This document shows, in pieces, positions 16,195 to 22,732 of a stretch of DNA of 33,778 bases (position 1 is the first letter of the stretch; the number at the start of each line of letters is the position of its first letter). The notes below the pieces were generated by a model that was given only the letters and a program-made list of their open reading frames with translations, made no database searches and was not told the DNA's origin. Source of the DNA: Methanobacteriota archaeon (lineage in GTDB: Archaea > Thermoplasmatota > E2 > DHVEG-1). The DNA lies in NCBI GenBank assembly GCA_026394495.1, contig JAPKYE010000107.1:1-33778 (forward strand). Reading direction: 5' to 3'. Both the position numbers and the translations under genes were made by a program.

Positions 16195-19100
16195 GACGAT
16201 AAAAGTTAGGATATTATGTATCAGCATCTGCTTACTGATGATTGCCACGGTGTTCACTGGTGTATCATGGAATACTCGTGCTGATGACTGGCAGATGATT
16301 CACCATGATCCTGCAAATACAAATGTTATCTCTGTAGATGGACCAGAATCAAACGAAATTCTCTGGTCAACCCCTGTAAACAAAACCAATTCACCTATTG
16401 TTGTACAAAATACTGTCTATGTTGGTGGCTTCAGTGTGAATGCCACCTCAGGTGCGATCAACTGGTATTATCCAGCAACAGTGTTGGCGGTAGCCAATGG
16501 AAAAGCATACGCCAACGGATGGGGAGCCGGAGTGAACCAAAAGATCATCTGCTTGAATGCTGCTTCTTCAGGTGGTAACGTTCTATGGCAATATAATTTA
16601 TATGGAGTTGATAATTTTAAAGTCGATAATGAAAAACTCTACGTTACAGCTAATGGTGCATTGTATTGTTTTGATGCAAACATTGGTGGTGCCCCGCTTT
16701 GGAGTTACAACAACATCGGATCCTACGCCATTGCCAATGGGAAAATCTACGCTACTGGCAAAGGTGATAATGAGACACGTTTCTATTGTTTAAATGCGGA
16801 AACCTCGGCGAAGATTTGGGAGTACCCTGCAGGTGTCGCTTCAACTAGGTTCACTGATGGTGGTGGTCCTATTGTTGCCAACAATAAAGTCTATGTGGTT
16901 AGGCATACGTATGCTCCAAGTGATGTGTATACGCTTTTATGTTTGGATGCGGTAGGAAGCGGAGGGACGACAACACCTCAATGGCAATGGCAAGGAAGTG
17001 TCCTTTCCTCGGCTCTTAGCATATCCGCGGTTGCAAACAGAAGATTATACGGATCTGTAGGGGGCACTATCTCTTGTTGGAATGCAGAAGGAAGCGGAGG
17101 AACGACATGGATACTTTGGCAATACTATGCTTCTGGTGGAAATCTTTGTATTGCAAATGATAAAATGTACCTAGAATGCTCCAGTTTTATAGTGGGAGGT
17201 ACTTACAATAAAACAATTAGTTGTGTAGATGCAATCAACGGAGATATCAATGATATTTCTGATGAGAGTTTCGCAGACCCTGGGGGGGTTTGGAACGATG
17301 GAACATATGTGTACATCGCGGATACGTATAACCATCGTATTGTGAAGCGTCTTGCCTCTGATTTTAATTACGTCGCACAAATAGGGACTCAGGGTAGTGG
17401 CAACGACCAATTCGATAGGCCGTTTGGGATCTGTGGTGACGGTATGTACCTGTACATCGTTGATATAATGAATAGTCGGATTGTGAAACGTCTTGCCTCT
17501 GATCTCAGTTACGTTGCACAAATAGGAAGCATTGGTAGCGGTAACGATCAATTTGAATTTCCATTTGGAATCTATTGCGATGGAACCTATCTGTACGTAG
17601 CTGATTATGGTAATAATCGTATTGTAAAGCGTCTGGCTTCTGACCTTAGCTACGTCGCAAAAATAGGAAGCATTGGTAGAGGCAATGACCAATTCCGTTA
17701 CCCATTTGGAATCTGTGGTGATGGGACTTACCTTTACGTCGCTGATACACTGAATAATCGTATTGTGAAGCGTCTTGCCTCTAATCTCAGTTACGTTGCA
17801 CAAATAGGAACCCAGGGTAGTGGCAACGACCAATTCAATAACCCTTCAGGGATTTATGCGGATGGGACTTACCTGTACGTCGCTGATACGTCTAACCATC
17901 GTATTGTGAAGCGTCTAACTTCTGATCTTAACTACATCATACAACGTGGAAGTTTAGGCACCGGAAACGACCAATTTGCTTCACCCACGGGGATCTTTGG
18001 CTCTGGAAACTACCTGTACATTGCTGATGGTGGAAACAATCGGATTGTGAAACGATTGACATCTGATCTGAGCTATGTGTCAGCAATAGGAAATGCCCCA
18101 CCAGAAACACTATGGACAAGAAGTATTCAGTATAACAATCCATTGGGTTATGCGATAAACTATGAACCAGCGGTTACAGACCAAAAACTCTTCATTTCCG
18201 TATATGATAATCGTATCACACTTGACAGTGCAATATACTGTTTCCGGGCGGATAGTGCGCCATTGACACCTCTAGATATAGATGGTCCATCAACTGGACA
18301 GTCATCGATTGAATATACATTTACTACTCAGACAACCGATCCAGATGGTGATGATGTCTATTATCAATGGATGGTTAATGGTTTAATGTATTCAACGGAT
18401 TGGCTTGGTCCTTATTTATCTGGGGAACAAGCTGAAATACAACATTCCTGGGATGTAGAAGGAACATATGAAGTTAAAGTGAAAGCAAAGGATGTTTCTG
18501 GTGCTGAAAGTGACTGGTCTCCTCCACACAAAATAACGATTTCAAATCAATCTTTGCAGCCGAATCAATTGCGGATCACAGTAAATCCCACTGTTTTAGG
18601 ACAAAATACATTTACTGTTACTATTACCAACGCGCAATCAGGGGCAGTGATCACTGGGGCAACTGTTAACTTTAATGATCAACCACCACAGCAAACCGAT
18701 GCCAATGGACAAGTATCGTTTACCGCGCCATCCGTAACAACCAATACCGTCTATACTATCACTGCAACCAAAGAAGGTTTTCAACAAACATCGACACCAA
18801 TTACTATCCTCAATCATCAAGAGGAAAACGAACCGCAAGGATGGATATATGGACTTGTTTTGGATAGTTCAAGAAATCCTCTTAGCGGCGTCAGTATTTG
18901 TGCTATTCTTGAAGATACCGGTGAAACAGTAAAATGTGAACAAACTGACAATGCAGGAAACTATGTGTTTTCCTTTCCTTTAGGTACCTATACCGTCACA
19001 GCAAATCTACAAGGATATGAACCTGCTATAAAACAAAATAAAGTTGTCCTTGAATATAAAGCAGTGGATGCAAACTTCGTTTTACAAACAAAACAATCAA

Positions 19101-19636
19101 CATCTATAGACGTTTCAGATACCCCTACCACTTATGTCGAATATCTTATCGACAAAGAAACATCTCAAGGATCTGTCGGTGCACGAGCAGATGTAACAAA
19201 AAATGAACAACCCAGTGTTTCCACGTATATCACTGGACTGCACATTGATCCAAATACCACCGGGGATTCAGTTAGATTTACTGTTAGTGCACCTGATGGA
19301 ACACAAGGAACAATCATTGTGGTCCGCATCGGCGAAGGCGTACTTGCTGATCTTGATAACGTAGAACTGACGTACGATACTGGACCAATCGATGAAGAAC
19401 ACGATGTGGCTGCGTTTTTTGACATTCAACACTCCACGGATCCTGCATGGCTGCGTGTATTAACAACATCGGGTTTGTATGTGTTTGTTCGTATCCCACA
19501 TTTCAGTACGCATACCATTACGATTTCATCGATATTGGAAATCATACCAATAGCCATCATTATCTTTTATCTTGTGTTATGTCTGATTGCTGCAACGATA
19601 TTTGGTGGTATTATCTATGTGCGAAAAAGAGTCTAA
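16184..19636 (+). CDS. Large multidomain surface protein, cassette 1 (PQQ propeller, NHL, PKD, Ig, membrane anchor)
   Basis: The protein has 1150 residues from ATG 16184, chosen over GTG 16175 because GGTGAT (16174-16179) sits four bases upstream of it. Order of parts: signal peptide (IRILCISICLL-type), PQQ/WD40-like beta-propeller repeats with repeated ANGKIYA and LWQY units (bases 16270-17240), at least six NHL repeats of the pattern DGTYLYVADTxNNRIVKRLA (17260-18100), a PKD-like domain (18260-18545, DPDGDDVYYQWM), a bacterial Ig-like domain (18560-18810), a carboxypeptidase-regulatory-like domain (18835-19085, GWIYGLVLDSSRNPLSGVS), a conserved domain of unknown type (19130-19530) and a C-terminal transmembrane helix ending YVRKRV. 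Both propellers suggest binding of proteins or glycans outside the cell. Its C-terminal half is paralogous to the 22733 gene. Confidence 0.85.
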   Translation: MNAETIKVRILCISICLLMIATVFTGVSWNTRADDWQMIHHDPANTNVISVDGPESNEILWSTPVNKTNSPIVVQNTVYVGGFSVNATSGAINWYYPATVLAVANGKAYANGWGAGVNQKIICLNAASSGGNVLWQYNLYGVDNFKVDNEKLYVTANGALYCFDANIGGAPLWSYNNIGSYAIANGKIYATGKGDNETRFYCLNAETSAKIWEYPAGVASTRFTDGGGPIVANNKVYVVRHTYAPSDVYTLLCLDAVGSGGTTTPQWQWQGSVLSSALSISAVANRRLYGSVGGTISCWNAEGSGGTTWILWQYYASGGNLCIANDKMYLECSSFIVGGTYNKTISCVDAINGDINDISDESFADPGGVWNDGTYVYIADTYNHRIVKRLASDFNYVAQIGTQGSGNDQFDRPFGICGDGMYLYIVDIMNSRIVKRLASDLSYVAQIGSIGSGNDQFEFPFGIYCDGTYLYVADYGNNRIVKRLASDLSYVAKIGSIGRGNDQFRYPFGICGDGTYLYVADTLNNRIVKRLASNLSYVAQIGTQGSGNDQFNNPSGIYADGTYLYVADTSNHRIVKRLTSDLNYIIQRGSLGTGNDQFASPTGIFGSGNYLYIADGGNNRIVKRLTSDLSYVSAIGNAPPETLWTRSIQYNNPLGYAINYEPAVTDQKLFISVYDNRITLDSAIYCFRADSAPLTPLDIDGPSTGQSSIEYTFTTQTTDPDGDDVYYQWMVNGLMYSTDWLGPYLSGEQAEIQHSWDVEGTYEVKVKAKDVSGAESDWSPPHKITISNQSLQPNQLRITVNPTVLGQNTFTVTITNAQSGAVITGATVNFNDQPPQQTDANGQVSFTAPSVTTNTVYTITATKEGFQQTSTPITILNHQEENEPQGWIYGLVLDSSRNPLSGVSICAILEDTGETVKCEQTDNAGNYVFSFPLGTYTVTANLQGYEPAIKQNKVVLEYKAVDANFVLQTKQSTSIDVSDTPTTYVEYLIDKETSQGSVGARADVTKNEQPSVSTYITGLHIDPNTTGDSVRFTVSAPDGTQGTIIVVRIGEGVLADLDNVELTYDTGPIDEEHDVAAFFDIQHSTDPAWLRVLTTSGLYVFVRIPHFSTHTITISSILEIIPIAIIIFYLVLCLIAATIFGGIIYVRKRV
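17260..18100 (+). repeat. Tandem DNA repeat encoding NHL units
   Basis: About six units of roughly 130-135 bases are recognisable at DNA level by recurring CGTATTGTGAAGCGTCTTGC-like and GGTAGTGGCAACGACCAATT-like stretches. Neighbouring copies are similar enough to suggest recent unit duplication or exchange. Confidence 0.75.
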
Positions 19637-19683
19637 GTAATCATTATATATTCTTAGGAGTTTAAAGAAATGGGTGTGGTTGG

Positions 19684-19953
19684 ATGGAGATGGAAATAAA
19701 CCTTGTTATCAACGCATTTGTAACGATTTTCTCGATAGGCCTGTTCGTTATTTCGATTGCGAGTTATCGAAAATACAAAAACACGAAACTGTTGTTTGTC
19801 TCTGTGGTTTTTCTCGTGTTGTTTATCAAAGCGGTTCTTGTCAGTCTTTCATTCTTTTTGTTTAAGACGTTCTCTTTTGGAGACATCATGAATAGCGGAA
19901 TTTTTGATTTAATGATTCTGATGTTTTTGTTTATGGCGACGTTGAAGAGATAA
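19684..19953 (+). CDS. Small three-helix membrane protein, cassette 1
   Basis: The protein has 89 residues with three predicted transmembrane helices (about 7-27, 35-59 and 67-86). Helix 1 ends in the basic loop SYRKYKNTKLL, suggesting the first loop faces the cytosol. It ends MATLKR. A paralogue with the same SYRKYKxxKLLF motif occupies the same place in cassette 2. Haloarchaeal small membrane proteins found beside HTH genes (DUF7521-like) look similar; this is a tentative resemblance. It lies 47 bases after the large surface gene and three bases before the winged-helix gene, so all three are probably co-transcribed. A role as membrane sensor or tether for the regulator is an inference. Confidence 0.75.
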   Translation: MEMEINLVINAFVTIFSIGLFVISIASYRKYKNTKLLFVSVVFLVLFIKAVLVSLSFFLFKTFSFGDIMNSGIFDLMILMFLFMATLKR

Positions 19954-19956
19954 ATC

Positions 19957-20478
19957 ATGAATGAAGTGCTGGCGCTGGAAACTCGACAAAAAATCTATGA
20001 TCTCCTTCAAAAAAACCCGGGGTTACATCTGAGTAAAATCGCGGATATGTTGCATATGCGGATCTCTCTTGTGGAATATCATCTGTTGTACATGGAGAAA
20101 AACAGCGTTGTTCTTGCGCAGAAGGAAAAAGGATACAAACGGTATTATACGGAAGGAAGTAAGATAGGGTCTGAGGAGAAGAAGAATCTTGCGTTGTTGC
20201 GGCGGGAGGTTCCGCTTCGGATCGTGTTATTTTTGTTGAATCATCCGCAGACAAATCACATGGGGATCCTTCAACAGTTCAAGATTGCTCAGTCGACGCT
20301 TACGTATCATCTGAAGAATCTTGAAAATGGTGGTATCATCTGTGTTCAGCGTGACGGAAAAGAAAAGTTATATACGGTTGTGAATGAGAAAGAAATCGTG
20401 CAGCTTCTTATTCAATATAAACCATATCAAGTATTAGCAAGCTTCAAGGATATCTGGTCTGATCTACAAGTTGAATAA
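19957..20478 (+). CDS. Tandem winged-helix transcriptional regulator, cassette 1
   Basis: The protein has 173 residues with two winged-helix domains. The first (about 5-65) reads TRQKIYDLLQKNPGLHLSKI with recognition helix ISLVEYHLLYMEKN and wing GYKRYYTEG. The second (about 80-150) reads LRREVPLRIVLFLLNHP with recognition helix AQSTLTYHLKNLENGG and wing DGKEKLYTV. The NPGLHLSKIA core is typical of the multi-wHTH proteins common in Thermoplasmatota-like archaea. There is no sensor domain; the adjacent membrane protein may supply one. It is a candidate to bind the TTCGAA boxes of this island. No terminator is visible before the next promoter (site 3). Confidence 0.85.
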   Translation: MNEVLALETRQKIYDLLQKNPGLHLSKIADMLHMRISLVEYHLLYMEKNSVVLAQKEKGYKRYYTEGSKIGSEEKKNLALLRREVPLRIVLFLLNHPQTNHMGILQQFKIAQSTLTYHLKNLENGGIICVQRDGKEKLYTVVNEKEIVQLLIQYKPYQVLASFKDIWSDLQVE

Positions 20479-20510
20479 TACAATGCTGTATGAAGATGTT
20501 TTTATTAGAT

Positions 20511-20560
20511 AGTTCGAAAATCTTCCAATAAATTATTTAAATTATGCCATTTATATAACA
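20511..20560 (+). promoter_or_regulatory. TTCGAA half-box and TATA, site 3
   Basis: A single TTCGAA (20513-20518) is followed by AATCTTCCAATAAATTATT, matching the downstream half of site 2. TATA-like ATTTATATAAC lies at about 20549-20559. It precedes small gene B. The upstream TTCGAA partner seen elsewhere is absent. Confidence 0.5.
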
Positions 20561-20607
20561 CACAAAGAAAAAATTTCATTACCTAGAAATAGGGAGGAAA
20601 ATAGAAT

Positions 20608-21183
20608 ATGAAGAAAAAAATGTATATGTATATAGGCGCAATAACAATTGTTATTGCAGGGCTGTTGATAACAAGCACTACATGTATGGGTAAACAAAAC
20701 ACCACACCAAACGTCTTTTCAAACCAACCACCAGTGGCAGTTGACGACTCTCAAATAGTATATAAAAATTCAGTCAATAACATAATCTACGTTCTTGCTA
20801 ACGATTTAGACCCTGAAGGGGATCCGTTAACAATTACTTCAGTAACACAACCATCTCACGGAGTTGTAACTATTGAGGGAGACCATATTTTATATACTCC
20901 TACAACCGGCTATCCGAGTTATTTGCTTTTTAGTGCTCCTGACTCGTTTACCTACACAATCAATGATGGGTTTCCTATGCCTTCACATTTTGTCACAGCA
21001 ACCGTACAAATAAGCATACACACTTGTATGCCAGCTCCACCTCCAGTATTAAATCCGCATTCCGATCATTACCAATATCCAGAACCCGACGATAGCGGCC
21101 ATGATGATGCCGAACCAGACGATGGTGGCAACCTTGGCTCCACTGCACCTGATGGCGACTCCTACGGCCCAGTATTCCCATAA
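20608..21183 (+). CDS. Small secreted cadherin/Ig-like protein B
   Basis: The protein has 191 residues. Its signal peptide (MKKKMYMYIGAITIVIAGLL and following) is identical to that of C and nearly identical to that of A. The single cadherin/Ig-like domain reads NQPPVAVDDS, SVNNIIYVLANDLDPEGDPL, TQPSHGVVTIEGDHILYTP and DSFTYTINDGFPMPSHFVTA. The tail (about 140-191) is longer than in A and C and strongly acidic with His and Pro (HSDHYQYPEPDDSGHDDAEP), which could bind metal or act as a flexible spacer. AGGGAGG stands 11 bases before the ATG. The TTCMG at the end of the signal is not a good lipobox, so lipid anchoring is not supported. Confidence 0.78.
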   Translation: MKKKMYMYIGAITIVIAGLLITSTTCMGKQNTTPNVFSNQPPVAVDDSQIVYKNSVNNIIYVLANDLDPEGDPLTITSVTQPSHGVVTIEGDHILYTPTTGYPSYLLFSAPDSFTYTINDGFPMPSHFVTATVQISIHTCMPAPPPVLNPHSDHYQYPEPDDSGHDDAEPDDGGNLGSTAPDGDSYGPVFP

Positions 21184-21210
21184 TCAAATAGGTAAAACCC
21201 AAATTTGCTG

Positions 21211-21249
21211 AAGAGTCAAGATAAAAGACTCTTTCTTTTTTTTCTTTTG
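21211..21249 (+). terminator. Hairpin terminator of small gene B
   Basis: AAGAGTC (21211-21217), nine-base loop, GACTCTT (21227-21233) and a T run. It is the same element as after genes A and C. Confidence 0.75.
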
Positions 21250-21419
21250 ACTTCTTTTTCTTGTTCGAGACCTGTTTTTTTGATGAAATCTCGTATTTTT
21301 CTTATCTCTATAGACCTGGGTTTTTTTAGTTCTGTCGCCTAGCATTTCCAGTTGATTCAGGTTTTTTTTAAATTTTCAATCATTTATTTTCTAGGAGGAA
21401 GTAATTTTGGTATAAGACA
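21250..21419. other. T-rich gene-free spacer
   Basis: The spacer is made of pyrimidine-rich segments with ACCTG/T-run elements (GAGACCTGTTTTTTTGA and ACCTGGGTTTTTTTAG). They resemble the degenerate tandem units at 22330-22425. I see no gene. Confidence 0.4.
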
Positions 21420-21562
21420 ATCGTTCGAATCTTGTTAAAAAACTCGAAACTTATTAAATAATGTATTTAAATATAAACACGTATATTTATTGTTAGTACC
21501 TACTATACAATTGTATGACGAAATGTATAATGAAGATGTTGTGTAGTATGTCAAGAATATAA
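21420..21562 (+). repeat. 143-bp perfect promoter repeat, copy 2 (TTCGAA site 4)
   Basis: The block is identical to 15149-15291, including TTCGAA (21424-21429), the fourteen-base spacer, TCGAA (21444-21448), the TATA region and the downstream palindrome. Here it is followed by a 30-base leader with AGGGAGG that copy 1 lacks. Confidence 0.9.
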
Positions 21563-21592
21563 AAAAACCTAGAAATAGGGAGGAAAAATAAG

Positions 21593-22114
21593 ATGAAGAA
21601 AAAAATGTATATGTATATAGGCGCAATAACAATTGTTATTGCAGGGCTGTTGATAACAAGCACCACATGTATGGGCGGAAATATAAGTACAAGTGGCGAC
21701 ATCCGTTCAAACCAACCACCAGTGGCCGTTAACGATCATCAATTTGTATGGCCAGGTTCAGTCAATAACAAAATCTACGTTCTTCTTAACGATTACGATC
21801 CTGAAGGAGATACGATAACAATTGTTTCAGTAACACAACCATCTCATGGAGTAGCATCTATTGTAGGTAACTATGTTGTGTATACTCCTGCAGTCGCGTC
21901 GCCGACGGGCACATGGGCCGGTCATGGTTTTGATTCGTTTACCTACACAATCAATGATGGATTTCCTATGCCTTCACATTTTGTTACAGCAACCGTATAT
22001 TTAACCGTAGGCTCTCCTCTTGTCCACAACCCGGCAAGTGACGCCATTTATCACAACCCATCAGGAGACACAGCACCCATAGACGACGGGATATCACCCA
22101 CACCCATCCCTTAG
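21593..22114 (+). CDS. Small secreted cadherin/Ig-like protein C
   Basis: The protein has 173 residues. The signal peptide is the same as in B, followed by one cadherin/Ig-like domain: NQPPVAVNDHQFVWPGSVNN, IYVLLNDYDPEGDTITIVSV, TQPSHGVASIVGNYVVYTP and DSFTYTINDGFPMPSHFVTA. An insertion (ASPTGTWAGHGF) replaces the short loop before DSFTY in A. The tail is Asp/Pro-rich and ends SPTPIP. Promoter and first 70 coding bases are almost the same as in A, while the 3' half diverges, so duplication or gene conversion of the 5' end is likely. AGGGAGG ribosome-binding site at 21577-21583. Confidence 0.78.
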   Translation: MKKKMYMYIGAITIVIAGLLITSTTCMGGNISTSGDIRSNQPPVAVNDHQFVWPGSVNNKIYVLLNDYDPEGDTITIVSVTQPSHGVASIVGNYVVYTPAVASPTGTWAGHGFDSFTYTINDGFPMPSHFVTATVYLTVGSPLVHNPASDAIYHNPSGDTAPIDDGISPTPIP

Positions 22115-22222
22115 AACAACCTTGAAACTGTTGTTGCGAATAAAGAACCCAAGAGCATTGCCACGACTGTGACGACCTCACACCGTAATCGAACAGACAC
22201 AAAAAACCTAAAAAAGTTGCTG

Positions 22223-22260
22223 AAGAGTCAAGATAAAAGACTCTTTCTTTTTTTTTCTTT
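22223..22260 (+). terminator. Hairpin terminator of small gene C
   Basis: AAGAGTC (22223-22229), nine-base loop, GACTCTT (22239-22245) and a T run. The preceding untranslated bases share CCACGACTGTGACGACCTCA and a CACCGTAATCGAACA segment with gene A. Confidence 0.75.
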
Positions 22261-22329
22261 TGACTTCTTTTTCTTTTCTGTTTGTGACCTGTTTTTTTGA
22301 CATAACCTTGCAGAGATCTTCATCAGGAA

Positions 22330-22425
22330 ACCTGGTATTTTCCCATCTTTGTGGACCTGTGGTTTTTCCTATTTCTTTCACCTAGTATTTCCCATCGATG
22401 TCACCTGAGCTTTCCTGTTTTCATC
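22330..22425. repeat. Degenerate tandem repeat, four units of 23-25 bp
   Basis: Units begin at 22330, 22355, 22380 and 22403. Each opens with ACCT, then a purine-containing trio, a T run and a CC-T-rich part (for example ACCTGGTATTTTCCCATC, ACCTGTGGTTTTTCCTAT, ACCTAGTATTTCCCATCG). It lies in the gene-free stretch 22261-22570 between the terminator of gene C and the cassette 2 promoter. Related ACCTG/T-run pieces occur in the spacers after genes A and B. Confidence 0.45.
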
Positions 22426-22574
22426 ACGTGACTAATATCTTGTTGTCTGCGTTTCTCTGTATTAAAAAAAATTTCATCGTAATTGACAAAACAGCATCTC
22501 TTTTTCTGATGATCCCTTGTATCTTCTGTTGATTCAGTTTTTTTCTGGGATGAAGTAATTTCAGGATAAAACAA

Positions 22575-22627
22575 TCGTTCGAATCTTGTTAAAAAACTCG
22601 AAATTGATTAAATAAAGTATTTATAGC
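22575..22627 (+). promoter_or_regulatory. TTCGAA box and TATA, site 5
   Basis: TTCGAA (22578-22583), the same fourteen-base spacer as site 1, TCGAA (22598-22602), then TATA-like AATAAAGTATTTATAG (22611-22626). It precedes cassette 2. Confidence 0.7.
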
Positions 22628-22670
22628 ATGAAAGAGACAAATAACACTAAGTAGAAATATCACTGTGAGG

Positions 22671-22712
22671 ATGCAACTAGTGGAATATTTAAATCTTCTT
22701 CATATAGAATAG
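22671..22712 (+). CDS. Possible 13-residue upstream ORF of cassette 2
   Basis: GTGAGG directly precedes ATG 22671. The frame reads MQLVEYLNLLHIE and stops at TAG 22710-22712. A second TATA-like GAATATTTAAATC (22683-22695) lies inside it, and the large gene starts at 22733. The layout mirrors that before cassette 1 (16084-16194). Coding is unproven. Confidence 0.25.
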   Translation: MQLVEYLNLLHIE

Positions 22713-22732
22713 AGATTTTGTGAGGAAAAACC

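Noticed and set aside
17171-17833. 220-codon minus-strand frame with internal repeats
   Set aside because: The repeats are the antisense of the NHL units on the plus strand.
20608-22114. Lipoprotein signal (TTCMG) in small proteins B and C
   Set aside because: The residues before the cysteine do not fit a lipobox and protein A has serine in place of the cysteine.
15670-22205. Conserved bases after the stops of genes A and C (CCACGACTGTGACGACCTCA) as coding extension
   Set aside because: A frame can be read through them but it needs a frameshift in both genes, and gene B lacks them. They are treated as untranslated region.
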